DNA of 37,350 nt from a virus. The notes beneath the pieces are model-generated. The model was not told the DNA's origin, made no database searches, and saw nothing but the letters and a program-made list of their open reading frames with translations. Below are positions 29,267 through 37,350 of this stretch, in pieces; within the stretch, counting starts at the first letter, position 1, and every line of letters begins with the position of its first letter. The stretch is taken from the IMG/VR virus record IMGVR_UViG_3300044675_004034, positions 1-37,350 of that record. The stretch is one strand, 5' to 3'. The position numbers and the translations under genes were made by a program.

Positions 29267-30834
29267 TTCGCGCGACCTTGGCCGGAAGCCGGAGCGGCGG
29301 CGGGCTGCTGCTTGATGAACCGCCAGCCCTCGATTTTGCGCAATTCCTGGTCCGCCTGTTCGCGCGACAATTGGCCCGCGTCAAGGCGCCGGATCACTTC
29401 GCTTTCCGCTGTTGCGAGATTTTCCAACGAAATCGCACTCCGTCCGCCTTCAACAAACCTTGGCACGCCAATTGCTAGGCTCAGGTTTTGAAACTGGATA
29501 ATCTGGTAGCGTTTTATCACGTTTTGGGCTTCCGCAACAGCATCCGCTGCATTGGCGCGCGGATTGGCCCTAGCCCAATTGTCGAATTCCACAATCGCTT
29601 GCGCTTGGGCCGAACGCCCGATAGCCGCCGCCGATCCTTGGAAGATCGCGCCAGGGTCAAGCGTCGTCGATACCAGTTCACGGCCAGACTTGTAGGGGGA
29701 CGGCGGCGCGTCGCTTCGATTGTCGGCTCGGTTCTTTTCGACCAGCGCGCGGTAGGTCGAGATTTTCAAGCGCCCGGCCTCTACCGCGCGCGACGCCGCC
29801 GCTTCAAAATCCGCCGGGTTGTCCGCGACCGAGCGGCGCGTGAGGTCGATCACCGTATTCCCGTCGTCTGTTCCGGCGTCTTCCGTCATCGACCGGCGCA
29901 ATACACGCATGTCAGCGGGGGAAATACCGCCGTGCCGCTCCAAGCGGCGCATTTCGTCGGAGTTCGGGATATTCCCCGCCGCAATCCGAGCTTCAACGTC
30001 CTTCATCAGCGCGTCGCCTTCGCGCTGTAGCGCCGCGCGCGCTTGGCTTTCGGCGCGGTCTTGCGCCCGCGCGCGTTCGTTCGCCAACGAGGTGGCGCGG
30101 TTGTTGGCTTGCGTCAACAGACCTTCGCGCGTCTTGGGGTCCATACGGTCGAACCCGCCATCGGCAGGGTCCGACAAGCGGCGAAAGGCTTCGTCCGGGT
30201 TGTCGCGGATCAGGGCTATAGCCCGCGTTTGCGCAACCCGATCATAGAACTGACGTTCCCGCTTTTGCCCATCGTCGGCGCCAATCAGCCCCGCCGACAC
30301 CATCCCCGCAATAGACGAACGCGCCCGGCCCTCGATTTCAGCCGTTGCCAAAGGATCAGACGTCTTTGCTGCGAGTTGCGAATAGGTTTCAAGGGATGTC
30401 TCCAAGTCAGCCTTGCCGCTTTCTACCTGCCGCGTGCGCGCGAGCTTGTTTATCTCGACGCTACCGCGCAAAGTCGAACGCTGAAAATCTCGCGACAGCA
30501 TAGAAAACACGGTCGGGTCCGACGCTAGATTTTCCCGGTACTTATCCAGCAGGCCGCGCGTGCGCTCTTGGTATCGCGCTGGCATGGTTTGCCAATCGGT
30601 ATCGGCTTGGAATTCGTTGTCAACGTCCGCAAGATCGCGCGTCATTTGCGCCTGCGCACCAATCAGCATTTGCGCGCGTTGGGCTTCTTTGAACCGCGCC
30701 GCCGCGTCGAAACCGGCGTCGGCCACGGCCATACCCGCGCGCTGTATCTGCGCGCCGGGGCGCCCGGCTTCTTCCATACTGACGCGCAGGTCCGGAGCGC
30801 TAACTTGCTGCTGATATTGCGGGAGGCGCGGCAT
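29263..30834 (-). CDS. Internal virion protein, coiled-coil rich (523 aa)
   Basis: A long, mostly helical, Arg, Ala and Glu-rich protein. The start MPRLPQYQQQVSAPDLRVSM is typical of middle-sized ejection proteins, followed by helices such as RFKEAQRAQMLIGAQAQMTR and a NNRATSLANERARAQDRAES segment around residue 245. It sits between the 163-aa and the 1161-aa proteins, mirroring the T7 gp14-gp15-gp16 order. It overlaps the former by two bases (TGATG) and the latter by four (ATGA). Likely part of the DNA-ejection channel. Confidence 0.75.
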   Translation of the reverse strand: MPRLPQYQQQVSAPDLRVSMEEAGRPGAQIQRAGMAVADAGFDAAARFKEAQRAQMLIGAQAQMTRDLADVDNEFQADTDWQTMPARYQERTRGLLDKYRENLASDPTVFSMLSRDFQRSTLRGSVEINKLARTRQVESGKADLETSLETYSQLAAKTSDPLATAEIEGRARSSIAGMVSAGLIGADDGQKRERQFYDRVAQTRAIALIRDNPDEAFRRLSDPADGGFDRMDPKTREGLLTQANNRATSLANERARAQDRAESQARAALQREGDALMKDVEARIAAGNIPNSDEMRRLERHGGISPADMRVLRRSMTEDAGTDDGNTVIDLTRRSVADNPADFEAAASRAVEAGRLKISTYRALVEKNRADNRSDAPPSPYKSGRELVSTTLDPGAIFQGSAAAIGRSAQAQAIVEFDNWARANPRANAADAVAEAQNVIKRYQIIQFQNLSLAIGVPRFVEGGRSAISLENLATAESEVIRRLDAGQLSREQADQELRKIEGWRFIKQQPAAAPASGQGRAK

Positions 30835-31325
30835 CAGTTCACCGCCAACGGTTCGGACGGCGGGACCGGCGCGCGGCTAGACCGCGTGCTTGCGTTCATC
30901 CCCATCAAGAGGGACGAAGCGGCGCCCATATACCCGGCTTGGCGAGCCTGAGCGCCGCGCGCTCGCTCTTGACTGGCGCGAACGTCGCCGCCGTACCGAA
31001 CTGTCAGCGCATCAAGTTCGGCGTTTGCAGCGCTATCCGCGATCACTTCCAAGGGCGAGCCGGAAAGCTCGATACCCGACGCGCCAACAGCCGCCTCTTG
31101 CGCTTGACGCACGCGGGTTGCGTTTCGACGTATCGAAGCCTCGTTCGACGCCGCTTGTTGCTGGATTGCCGCCGCGTTGTACTCAGCCGCCCGAGCCTGC
31201 GCGTTGCCGGATTGGATTGCGCCAAGCGCGGAAAGCGCCGTACCCGCAAACCCAATGCCGCTTGCAACCGTGCCAGCCGTTGCGGCGCTCATACCGGCGG
31301 CGATTAGAGCCGTTTCAAGACACAT
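30834..31325 (-). CDS. Small internal virion protein (163 aa)
   Basis: The N-terminal 45 residues are hydrophobic and glycine-rich (AGMSAATAGTVASGIGFAGT, ALSALGAIQSG) and could form a membrane-inserting hairpin. A long Ala, Gln and Arg-rich helix follows (AAEYNAAAIQQQAASNEASI). This is the common make-up of gp14-like internal virion proteins of podoviruses. It also has the conserved GASGIELSGSPLEV stretch typical of the family. The protein begins Met-Cys, as do two small proteins of the same operon. Confidence 0.75.
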   Translation of the reverse strand: MCLETALIAAGMSAATAGTVASGIGFAGTALSALGAIQSGNAQARAAEYNAAAIQQQAASNEASIRRNATRVRQAQEAAVGASGIELSGSPLEVIADSAANAELDALTVRYGGDVRASQERARGAQARQAGYMGAASSLLMGMNASTRSSRAPVPPSEPLAVN

Positions 31326-31331
31326 GACCGA

Positions 31332-33095
31332 TCACCCGTCGTTTGTAATCGTCAGCGGCACCATTGCCGAAATCGTGCAAGGCAACGGCTGATCCTGTAC
31401 CACGCGCACGATCGCACCATCGCGGTCCCAGGTAGCCGGAAATTTCACAGTCTTGTCTCCGGTAAACAGCAAGGGGGCAGCGTCCATTGGCATAGAGGGA
31501 TCGCGGAAAAGCACTTCTTCCATGCCCCCCACGACTGTCTCATCATAACCTACTTTGGCGCCCAAAGTATTCCAAAACCGCACGCCAACCTCGACCACGC
31601 GCGTTGTTTTGGTTTGCGCCGTCCCGTTGGCCGATCCGGCTTCAAGGCTCATTGTCTCCAATCGCGCTGTGCATTTCAGGCCAACTTGGGCTTTTGTCAC
31701 CGCCCGGTTAAGCGTGATCGAGCCGGACGATACGACTACGTCCGGGTGAGCGGCGCCGTTGGCAAGCACTTGCACAGTCTGGCCTTCAAGGTGCGCCAGC
31801 CCCGTGATTGCCGCCGTCGCAACCCCCGAATATGTCAAACCGCTGTCGACAAAGAAGCAGTCTTTTGTGTCGGTATTTGACGCTGCCCAAAACTCGTATT
31901 CCATGAATTCGACGTAGCGCTTTGTCGCCCCGCCGATTGTCCGCTCGACCAACAACCAAAGTTCGTCTTGCCCATCGCCGGGTATGACGGCCACCGACCG
32001 GACCTTTGCGTCAGCACCGCCGATAGGGTGGCGGTGCCAGCCGATCACCTGTTGGTCGCGCATATAGGTGCAACCGACCAAAACGCCATCGTCGCGCGCG
32101 CCCCAAACAATCGACCAAGGCTCGGCCTGATAGGCGAGCGAACGGATTTTCGGGCGCGTGATGTGCCGGGCAAAAAGCGAAACCTCAGGCGAAACTTGCG
32201 CGTCGCTTTCGAAATTGTAGCTCATCTCAAAAATCTTGCGGCGCGCGCGTTGCGCAAACAGCGTCGATTGCCCGACGCGGATAGGCAGGATTTTCGCGCA
32301 GCCCACCGTCGTTTCCGGCGAAGCCGTGATATTGTCCGGCGTCAGAGCTTCGCCCAACGTCGAAGCGCGTATCGAGAATTCGGCGCCAGCGGTACCGACA
32401 AGCAGCGACTTGGCCGACGCCATCCACTGAATTGCGTTGACCTTGCCGTCCGCGATAGTGAATTTCAGCGCGTCAGACGCGCCCGAGCCGGTCGTCAGAT
32501 TTTCGAAATCGTTGGTCTTTGAACCCCAAATAGTCTGAGGCTGCCCCGGCGTGCCGCCCCAAAACAGGCGCTGCTGGTGAAACGCTACAGTCCCCGGCCA
32601 ATTGGCGCCGGTCCATTCCGTAGGCGTCAACGTAAACGTAATCGCCGTCAGCGACCAAGACGTGTGACCCGTGCGCGTAAGCTTGCGAGGTGCATAAGAC
32701 GGGTGCGCAAGATAGAGCGTGTCCGCCGATTGCACCCATTGTAGCAATTCGAGGTCTGCCAACGTGTACGGCGTCGCAATCTCGTACGCTACGCCCGGCG
32801 TCGTCTCGATCCGGCCACGGTCCTTGTAGAAGCGGAAATAGAGGTTTCCCGCTTCGATGATGTAAGCCTGCGTGGTGCTGAATTCAAACGGGATAACGAT
32901 ACCGTCACCCGACGATTTCGTTTCCGCTACAAACCGCGTTCCGGGTCGGCGCGTCGCCGTCCCTTGGGGAAGCGGCACAAAATTCTCCATAATACGCGCG
33001 GCGTTCGCGTATTTTTGAAGATCGACGCGCCCGTATAGCTGCGGCGACCATTCGCCCGCATTGAAGCTTGTGACGATAGGTGCTACGCGCGGCAT
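31332..33095 (-). CDS. Tail nozzle protein (tail tubular protein B-like, 587 aa)
   Basis: It opens with SFNAGEWSPQLYGRVDLQKY, then ANAARIMENFVPLPQGTATR and RPGTRFVAE: the hallmark start of podovirus nozzle proteins (T7 gp12-like). The beta-rich body includes WGGTPGQPQTIWGSKTNDFE and the tail ends with beta repeats. The protein would form the six-fold lower tail tube. It starts one base after the tail-tube A stop. The length is within the range of non-T7 relatives. Confidence 0.85.
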   Translation of the reverse strand: MPRVAPIVTSFNAGEWSPQLYGRVDLQKYANAARIMENFVPLPQGTATRRPGTRFVAETKSSGDGIVIPFEFSTTQAYIIEAGNLYFRFYKDRGRIETTPGVAYEIATPYTLADLELLQWVQSADTLYLAHPSYAPRKLTRTGHTSWSLTAITFTLTPTEWTGANWPGTVAFHQQRLFWGGTPGQPQTIWGSKTNDFENLTTGSGASDALKFTIADGKVNAIQWMASAKSLLVGTAGAEFSIRASTLGEALTPDNITASPETTVGCAKILPIRVGQSTLFAQRARRKIFEMSYNFESDAQVSPEVSLFARHITRPKIRSLAYQAEPWSIVWGARDDGVLVGCTYMRDQQVIGWHRHPIGGADAKVRSVAVIPGDGQDELWLLVERTIGGATKRYVEFMEYEFWAASNTDTKDCFFVDSGLTYSGVATAAITGLAHLEGQTVQVLANGAAHPDVVVSSGSITLNRAVTKAQVGLKCTARLETMSLEAGSANGTAQTKTTRVVEVGVRFWNTLGAKVGYDETVVGGMEEVLFRDPSMPMDAAPLLFTGDKTVKFPATWDRDGAIVRVVQDQPLPCTISAMVPLTITNDG

Positions 33096-33096
33096 G

Positions 33097-33687
33097 TCAT
33101 CGCCTCGAATTTAGCCATTCGTCGGCCACGGTTTCAACGCGCGAGCGGCCTTCGCGCGCGTCGATCATCCTAGCTTCCGTCATTTTGGAAACGTAAGCGT
33201 TGCGAAGCTCGGTCGTCAGCGTAGCGTTTGCCGCCAGCGAGAACGAAATATCCGCCGCGAGCCGCGCCGAAAGCGCGTCGTCTAGCAGCGGGTCGAATAG
33301 CGTCGGGTCTTCGATGCGCGCGACATAGACGATCTGAAGCGGCGCCGCTTCGTTCGTGATGATCGTGCGGCCTTCAATGCGATAATCGATGTCTTGGATC
33401 GGTTCGCCGTTCACCTCGATAAGGCGCAAGCAATACTCGGGCAGCGGCCCTTGCGGAAGCTGAAACGCGCGCTCGTATCCAAACGCCGGAACGTCCGTCA
33501 GAGCGGGAAGCTGAGCGCGCCTCATCGCGCAGTTCCAAGGATAGGACCGCAACACGGCATCGCGCGCCGGGCCGTAGTTTCGAAGGCACAAGCGAGCGGC
33601 CTTGGAGTTGTCGTTAAGCGACGTGATGGCTTCCGCACCCATCAGGTCCAAGGCTCGATTGCAGATTTCGACGGTACTGTTCGCCAT
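33097..33687 (-). CDS. Tail-tube adaptor (tail tubular protein A-like, 196 aa)
   Basis: STVEICNRALDLMGAEAITS, then AARLCLRNYGPARDAVLRSY and PWNCAMRRAQLP are the recognised features of gp11-like adaptor proteins that join the portal to the nozzle. I use the ATG at 33687; a TTG six bases earlier is also possible. No Shine-Dalgarno is visible because a terminator-like hairpin (33698-33721) ends only 10 bases before the ATG, so translation may depend on read-through and local structure. Confidence 0.85.
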   Translation of the reverse strand: MANSTVEICNRALDLMGAEAITSLNDNSKAARLCLRNYGPARDAVLRSYPWNCAMRRAQLPALTDVPAFGYERAFQLPQGPLPEYCLRLIEVNGEPIQDIDYRIEGRTIITNEAAPLQIVYVARIEDPTLFDPLLDDALSARLAADISFSLAANATLTTELRNAYVSKMTEARMIDAREGRSRVETVADEWLNSRR

Positions 33688-33691
33688 GATC

Positions 33692-33721
33692 AAGAAAGGG
33701 CGGGGCTGTTACACCCCGCCC
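33692..33721 (-). terminator. Terminator between capsid genes and tail genes
   Basis: On the minus strand GGGCGGGG (33721-33714), an 8-base loop and CCCCGCCC (33705-33698) are followed by TTTCTT. The stem is perfect. It lies after the capsid and decoration-type genes and before the tail adaptor, so it would lower expression of the downstream genes compared with capsid. Confidence 0.8.
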
Positions 33722-33730
33722 ATCCTCCTG

Positions 33731-34147
33731 CTAGGAGTTGTCCTGCCAGATGATGCGAACCAGCAACCGGCCCGACGCCGGGAGCGCTGCCGCTGCCACC
33801 GTCATGATCAGTTGCTCGTCAGCCGTCAGAACGTCGCCGATGACAGCCGCCGGGTTGGCCTGAACCCACTGATCCGGCGTCGTCAGCGCGGCGGCGGCGC
33901 GGTACTTGCCCGCCGTGCCGACGATGCCGATAGCGAGCGTGGCCGTACCGGTCGAAACCGTCGTATTGAGTTCGACCGCCAGGATACGCGCGCCGGACGG
34001 GATCGGGGCGCTGATGTTGTAAACGCCGACAGCATCGGAAGCGTAGTTGAACACCTCGATGCTGGAACGCTTTTTCGCACTAACCGCCGACTGGGGCGGG
34101 TAGTTGCGGGGAACCGTCGCAAGCGCGGCGGCAATGGTGCTCGGCAT
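33731..34147 (-). CDS. Putative capsid decoration or minor head protein (138 aa)
   Basis: A small beta-rich, Ala, Thr and Val-rich protein: MPSTIAAALATVPRNYPPQS, then SSIEVFNYASDAVGVYNISA, RILAVELNTTVSTGTATLAI, and SGRLLVRIIWQDNS at the end. It follows the major capsid gene by 27 bases and precedes the terminator, so it is expected at high level with capsid. Decoration or head-completion is the most likely role from position and fold type, but no family signature is recognised. Confidence 0.6.
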   Translation of the reverse strand: MPSTIAAALATVPRNYPPQSAVSAKKRSSIEVFNYASDAVGVYNISAPIPSGARILAVELNTTVSTGTATLAIGIVGTAGKYRAAAALTTPDQWVQANPAAVIGDVLTADEQLIMTVAAAALPASGRLLVRIIWQDNS

Positions 34148-34174
34148 GGGTTGATCCTTTCTGCCTAGCTAGGG

Positions 34175-35095
34175 TTAGACGTAGGTCGAGCCGCAACGGA
34201 TTTCGACGCACTTGGCTTCTTCCATGCGCGTCGCACCGAACGTCGATTTCATGTGCAGACGGATGTTGAAACCCTTCGTCGGGTCCGGCGCCGCGTTCGT
34301 CACGGGGCTTTCGCCAATCGCTATCAGCATGCCGGATTTGGCCCACGCCATGACGCGGCGGGGGTTGGCATCGCCGAACGCCGTGCCCGGCGTCACCACC
34401 GGCAGGCGTTCCGTGCGAATGAACTTGAAGCCGAGGAAGGTATCGACTTCGCCGTTCACCAACGCCTTGACCGCGTTGAAGTCCGCCGACACGACTTCGG
34501 TGGTACGGAGAAGCTGGCGAAGCTCGTAAGCGCCGCAAGCGATGTACCGCTCTTCGTCGGGATCGACCCCGGCTTCTGCGGCGTCAAGCAACAGCTTGGC
34601 CTGACGCAGCTTGCCGATGGTAAGCGACGAGTTCGTGGCGCCGCCGGTTTCGACGTAGTTGGTAGCGATCTGGTTCGCCGCGAGGAACGGCGTAGAGGTC
34701 GCACCCGTCTTGCCGGTGCCTGCCGCACGGAAATACGCGGCAATCAGTTCGTCGTCCATCGAGCGGCCCATAGCCGCCGCAAAGGCTTGCGTGTACCAGC
34801 CCTGCGGTTCCATGAGCGTGCGGGCGCGGTCCTGGCTGTCGATGATTTCCGACAGTTCGAAATCGCGCATCGCGACCTGCCGACGAGCATGCGGCACTTC
34901 GGTGAACGGCGTGTCCGAGTGGCGCGACGTGCGCTCCACAGCGTTGACGACACCGATCTGGTCGAAGAAACCGAATTCGCCGTTCAGCGTTTCCTGGCGC
35001 ACGGCCTGAAGCAGCCGCGAACCCTTCTGCTGACTCAGCAGCATCACATTGCTGCTGAACTGGTTCACCATTGCGGTAGTGATCTGCGTGGACAT
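34175..35095 (-). CDS. Major capsid protein (306 aa)
   Basis: The sequence MSTQITTAMVNQFSSNVMLL, then QKGSRLLQAVRQETLNGEFG and FDQIGVVNAVERTSRHSDTP is typical of a podovirus HK97-fold coat family. ARRQVAMRDFELSEIIDSQD and the C-terminal MAWAKSGMLIAIGE segment also fit coat proteins. It lies between the scaffold-side genes and the decoration-type protein. GGAGGG, 10 bases before the ATG, is the strongest Shine-Dalgarno in the late operon, in line with high expression. Confidence 0.88.
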   Translation of the reverse strand: MSTQITTAMVNQFSSNVMLLSQQKGSRLLQAVRQETLNGEFGFFDQIGVVNAVERTSRHSDTPFTEVPHARRQVAMRDFELSEIIDSQDRARTLMEPQGWYTQAFAAAMGRSMDDELIAAYFRAAGTGKTGATSTPFLAANQIATNYVETGGATNSSLTIGKLRQAKLLLDAAEAGVDPDEERYIACGAYELRQLLRTTEVVSADFNAVKALVNGEVDTFLGFKFIRTERLPVVTPGTAFGDANPRRVMAWAKSGMLIAIGESPVTNAAPDPTKGFNIRLHMKSTFGATRMEEAKCVEIRCGSTYV

Positions 35096-35109
35096 CTAAA
35101 GTCCCTCCG

Positions 35110-35286
35110 TCAGTTGGAAGCCCGAAAAGGGCGGTTTGGTTTGACGGACGGAGTATCCGGCGTGCGGGTCCGTGCCTTGCGCGTGCGCCGCGCCGGGCGG
35201 TCGGGCTTTCCGACTAGCAGCGGGTCGCCCCCGGTTGCCCGGCGACGAGTGTCCGCGTTTTTGTTTGAACCGTTGACGAGGGTCAT
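35110..35286 (-). CDS. Small very basic protein before the capsid gene (58 aa)
   Basis: The frame from the ATG at 35286 reads MTLVNGSNKNADTRRRATGG, then DPLLVGKPDRPARRTRKART and ends VKPNRPFRASN. It is rich in Arg, Lys and Pro and looks disordered, suiting nucleic-acid or capsid-interior contact. The longer frame that contains it runs over two good genes and was not used. It overlaps the 56-aa gene (ATGA) and ends 14 bases before the capsid start. Confidence 0.55.
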   Translation of the reverse strand: MTLVNGSNKNADTRRRATGGDPLLVGKPDRPARRTRKARTRTPDTPSVKPNRPFRASN

Positions 35287-35453
35287 TTCAGCACCCACGC
35301 AAAGTATTGCCCCGCGCGCTCGGTCACGGCGTCCAAGCCTTCGCCATCGCGCCGGGTCGTCATCGCGAGTTCCAAGCACTTCGCGCGCAAGCGTGCGCGT
35401 TCCGCCGCCGGAACGGTTTCGATGCTCATGGCCTGTTGGCGTTCGCGGCTCAT
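35283..35453 (-). CDS. Small helical protein between scaffold and capsid (56 aa)
   Basis: Starting at the ATG at 35453, which overlaps the scaffold stop (ATGA), it reads MSRERQQAMSIETVPAAERA, then RLRAKCLELAMTTRRDGEGL and ends ERAGQYFAWVLK. It is helical throughout and closes in an ATGA overlap with the next gene. The overlaps on both sides argue that it is real. The function is unknown; an assembly role is possible from position. Confidence 0.65.
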   Translation of the reverse strand: MSRERQQAMSIETVPAAERARLRAKCLELAMTTRRDGEGLDAVTERAGQYFAWVLK

Positions 35454-36340
35454 GCGGCACCACGCCCGCGCAAGGCTTCAAGCCTTTCAAAAAGCTCGGT
35501 CTGTTCCTTGACCAGCAACCGGTGCTTTGGGTCGTTGCGGTGCTTGTTGTCGAAGAACACCGGATCGGATTGGATTTCGCGGATACGGCTCTGAATTTGG
35601 TCCGCCGACAACGTAGCGGCGCCAACCGTACCCGGCCCCGTGATCGGCGCGGCGTCGTTGCCGAGCGCGGCCATCAGCCGGATGAACTTTTCGCCAAGCC
35701 CGACTTGCGCCATGCGCGCGAAATCGTCGTCGTTGAAACCGACCTTGCGCGCGTGCGCCTCGATAGCCTGATCGGCTAGCGCTTGATTGGTCGCGAACTT
35801 GTCGCCCCAATCCTTTTTGAGATTGTCCACCGTCGCCGCGCGCGCGGCCTCGATAGCGCCGTAAGACGCAGCCTGCCGAGCGGCGTAGGTGTTCAACAGT
35901 TCCTGCGCGGCCTTCGGCGGAATGCCGTTCTTGTGCGCGACCTTGCGGAATTCCGCTTCTCCGTCCTTGTCCCACTTGTCAGCCGGGAACCCCTCTGGCG
36001 GCGCGAACGTGTAGCCTTCGGGCGCGTCCGGCACGCCAAGCGCCTTGCGGAACTGCGCGAGTTCTTCCGGCGCGGCGTTGTCGCCCGGAACCTTGACGCG
36101 ACCGCCGATGGTCTTCTGCAATTCGACGTGCGCGCGCGCCAAAGCATCGACGCCTTGGTATTTGCCCAACGTCTGATCCGAACGGAGTTCGGGCGGCAAG
36201 CCCGCGCGCCAATCAGAGGGAGGAGCGGCCCCCGTACCAGCACCCGCGCTTGCCGGGGTCGCGGTCGAAACCGCGCCCTCGGCGCCAGCGCCAGCCGCAG
36301 GCGGCGGCGCCCCCGTCCCGTTGTTTGTCGTGTCAGTCAT
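35450..36340 (-). CDS. Scaffolding protein (296 aa)
   Basis: An Ala, Gly and Pro-rich disordered N-terminus (to about residue 40) is followed by SDWRAGLPPELRSDQTLGKY, then FRKALGVPDAPEGYTFAPPE and long acidic helices. 'DWRA.LP..L......L.K..D...LA.....LQ..IG' and 'ALG.P..P.GY' are standard features of phage scaffold proteins, which guide coat assembly and leave before or during packaging. It lies just upstream of the capsid gene, as usual. The C-terminus (NDPKHRLLVKEQTELFERLE) is a charged helix suited to coat binding. Confidence 0.85.
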   Translation of the reverse strand: MTDTTNNGTGAPPPAAGAGAEGAVSTATPASAGAGTGAAPPSDWRAGLPPELRSDQTLGKYQGVDALARAHVELQKTIGGRVKVPGDNAAPEELAQFRKALGVPDAPEGYTFAPPEGFPADKWDKDGEAEFRKVAHKNGIPPKAAQELLNTYAARQAASYGAIEAARAATVDNLKKDWGDKFATNQALADQAIEAHARKVGFNDDDFARMAQVGLGEKFIRLMAALGNDAAPITGPGTVGAATLSADQIQSRIREIQSDPVFFDNKHRNDPKHRLLVKEQTELFERLEALRGRGAA

Positions 36341-36617
36341 TGGTTTGCTCCTTCACAAGGTTTGGAAAATCGGCAGGCGTCAAACCCAACATTTCGGCAA
36401 TGTGGTTGAACGCATCCCGCCGCCCTTCGTTAAGCGCCGTCTGGTACGGATCGCCCGGCACGAAAGAGGTCGTCGCGACGTTGCAGTATTTGGCGAGGTC
36501 CGAAAGCACCGCCTTGCCCTGCGGCGTATCGAACACCGCGCCATAGGAAAAACCGACCTGTCGCGCGCGGTCGGGTTTCTTCCAAGCGTTTTGAAGCCAG
36601 ATAACGGCGCGCTTCAT
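36333..36617 (-). CDS. Bbp19-like protein (94 aa)
   Basis: It opens MKRAVIWLQNAWKKPDRARQ and contains YGAVFDTPQGKAVLSDLAKY followed by CNVATTSFVPGDPYQTALNE and GRRDAFNHIAEML. The 'F.T..GK.VL.DL...C......F..gDpy.ta..eGrR.v...I' pattern is that of the Bbp19 family, named from Bordetella phage BPP-1 and found in many podoviruses between portal and scaffold, as here. Its role is unknown. It overlaps the portal stop (ATGA) and the scaffold start by 8 bases. Confidence 0.78.
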   Translation of the reverse strand: MKRAVIWLQNAWKKPDRARQVGFSYGAVFDTPQGKAVLSDLAKYCNVATTSFVPGDPYQTALNEGRRDAFNHIAEMLGLTPADFPNLVKEQTND

Positions 36618-37350
36618 TGCGCACCCCCTGCGGCCTGATCGACCGACATTCCGCCGCCGACGCCCGCCGTTGCGTTCGCTTCCGCCAAGCTCTTGACGGC
36701 AGCGGCGCCATCTTTCATCGGCGCGGCCATTGCGGCCATCTGCTGCATCGCGGCCTGCTGCTGCTTCTGCTGACGCATTTGAGCGACAAGCTTGGGATCG
36801 TTCAGGACCTTGGCCGGTACGCCCGTGCCTTCGGCCATGATCCGCAAGAATTCATCGGCATTGATGTTGTCCAACACCTCAGGCTTGACCTGCGCAACCG
36901 GCGTGACCGACTGCATAAACCGGTCGAGCGACGCGGCCTCTGACGCCTTTTGCGCGCGGGCCAAAGGCGAGACAAACGACACTTTCAGGTTTGGCGCTTG
37001 GGCAATCGACGCGGGCGGCAACGGGAGCCAACCGTTTTGACCGCGCGACCACATAGGCGCCGACGCGCGGGCCATGAACGTGAACGCGGTGTCGACCAAT
37101 GGGTCGAGCCACTCGGCTTGAACCAGCCCGATATGCGGCCCCATCAAGCGAAGCTTTTCCTCTTGGCGCCCGAGCCATTCCGTAGCGGTCATGTTCGCGC
37201 GGTCTGCCATCAGCAAGAGCGTTGCGTAGAACGCATCGCGGATTGCCTCGCGGCGCTGGTTTTCGAGTTCCAACGTCAGGCCGGTAGGTCCGCCCGCTTG
37301 GAAGGGCTGGTACATTGGGCGGCCTTGCGCATCGACACCGCCGTAGACAA
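36614..37350 (-). CDS. Portal protein, C-terminal part
   Basis: This is the C-terminal portion of the portal whose N-terminal part lies at 1-1261; bases 37045-37350 repeat 1-306. Beyond the repeated stretch the protein continues with VSFVSPLARAQKASEAASLD, a standard segment of head-tail connectors, and ends with a Gln, Met and Ala-rich tail (MRQQKQQQAAMQQMAAMAAP to QAAGGAQ). An apparent internal start at 37315 is only a methionine within the frame. In the repeat the two copies differ by a single amino acid (Met in this copy, Val in the left). Confidence 0.9.
   Translation of the reverse strand, partial: VYGGVDAQGRPMYQPFQAGGPTGLTLELENQRREAIRDAFYATLLLMADRANMTATEWLGRQEEKLRLMGPHIGLVQAEWLDPLVDTAFTFMARASAPMWSRGQNGWLPLPPASIAQAPNLKVSFVSPLARAQKASEAASLDRFMQSVTPVAQVKPEVLDNINADEFLRIMAEGTGVPAKVLNDPKLVAQMRQQKQQQAAMQQMAAMAAPMKDGAAAVKSLAEANATAGVGGGMSVDQAAGGAQ
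37045..37350. repeat. Right copy of near-identical terminal overlap
   Basis: Equivalent to 1-306 with nine substitutions in its first 140 bases and none after. See the left copy. Removing one copy leaves a unit genome of about 37,044 bp. Confidence 0.9.

Noticed and set aside
34253-35779. A 508-codon plus-strand frame opposite the capsid region.
   Set aside because: It is antisense to capsid, the small genes and scaffold, is Arg-rich and lacks any recognisable motif. High-GC DNA commonly gives such frames.
1-37350. A diversity-generating retroelement as in phage BPP-1.
   Set aside because: Although Bbp19-like and related genes are present, no reverse transcriptase frame, accessory protein or adenine-variable repeat pair was found.
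1-37350. CRISPR arrays, tRNA genes or insertion sequences.
   Set aside because: No spaced direct repeats, cloverleaf sequences or transposase frames were seen. The tandem array at 6710-6949 is coding.

Overview
The window is essentially one complete genome of a temperate, short-tailed (podovirus-type) phage of high-GC bacteria. The two ends of the window are the same locus: bases 1-306 align without gaps to 37045-37350 (9 mismatches), and joining them restores one uninterrupted portal reading frame of 563 codons plus stop. The unit genome is therefore about 37,044 bp, circular or circularly permuted. High GC, GC-rich codon ends and ordinary bacterial promoters and Shine-Dalgarno sites suggest a proteobacterial host, perhaps alphaproteobacterial; this is inference. 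Small genes beside the portal recall Bordetella phage BPP-1 (Bbp19-type), but no reverse transcriptase or TR/VR cassette was found.

Layout. A late operon lies wholly on the minus strand. It starts at the small terminase (5878), runs left through large terminase, an acetyltransferase-like protein, three very small proteins, a virion-type protein and the portal, crosses the window ends, and continues through a Bbp19-like protein, scaffold, major capsid, decoration-type protein, a terminator, tail-tube and nozzle proteins, three internal (ejection) proteins, tail fibres, and a holin/endolysin/Rz/Rz1 lysis cassette ending at 22.0 kb. A strong hairpin at 21986-22017 separates it from the integrase.

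The plus strand carries the early functions. A regulatory region (5879-6271) with inverted repeats, TTAG repeats and GTTACC motifs precedes a 77-aa gene, a pentapeptide-repeat protein, and about a dozen overlapping, translationally coupled small genes including a Lar-type anti-restriction protein. A fused primase-helicase follows, closed by a good intrinsic terminator. Next comes about 380 bp that does not look coding but can fold extensively with repeated GNRA loops (candidate structured RNA, 13660-14030). The immunity region follows: a repressor on the minus strand, an operator array, and a divergent promoter feeding a small gene and a Cro-like gene. That rightward operon continues with an SF2 helicase, a TAGT-type glycosyltransferase with a small partner, a VRR-NUC nuclease, a YqaJ-type exonuclease with RecT, several small proteins, an AlpA-like excisionase and a tyrosine integrase.

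How it works together. The repressor and Cro-like protein probably set lysis or lysogeny; integrase and excisionase move the genome in and out of the chromosome; primase-helicase plus helicase, YqaJ, RecT and VRR-NUC support replication and recombination using the host polymerase (no phage DNA or RNA polymerase is seen). Lar, the glycosyltransferase and possibly the pentapeptide protein may protect the DNA from host enzymes. The most interesting items are the structured RNA candidate, the orphan DNA-type glycosyltransferase, the shared C-terminal tag on two adjacent tiny proteins, and strain variation at the contig ends.
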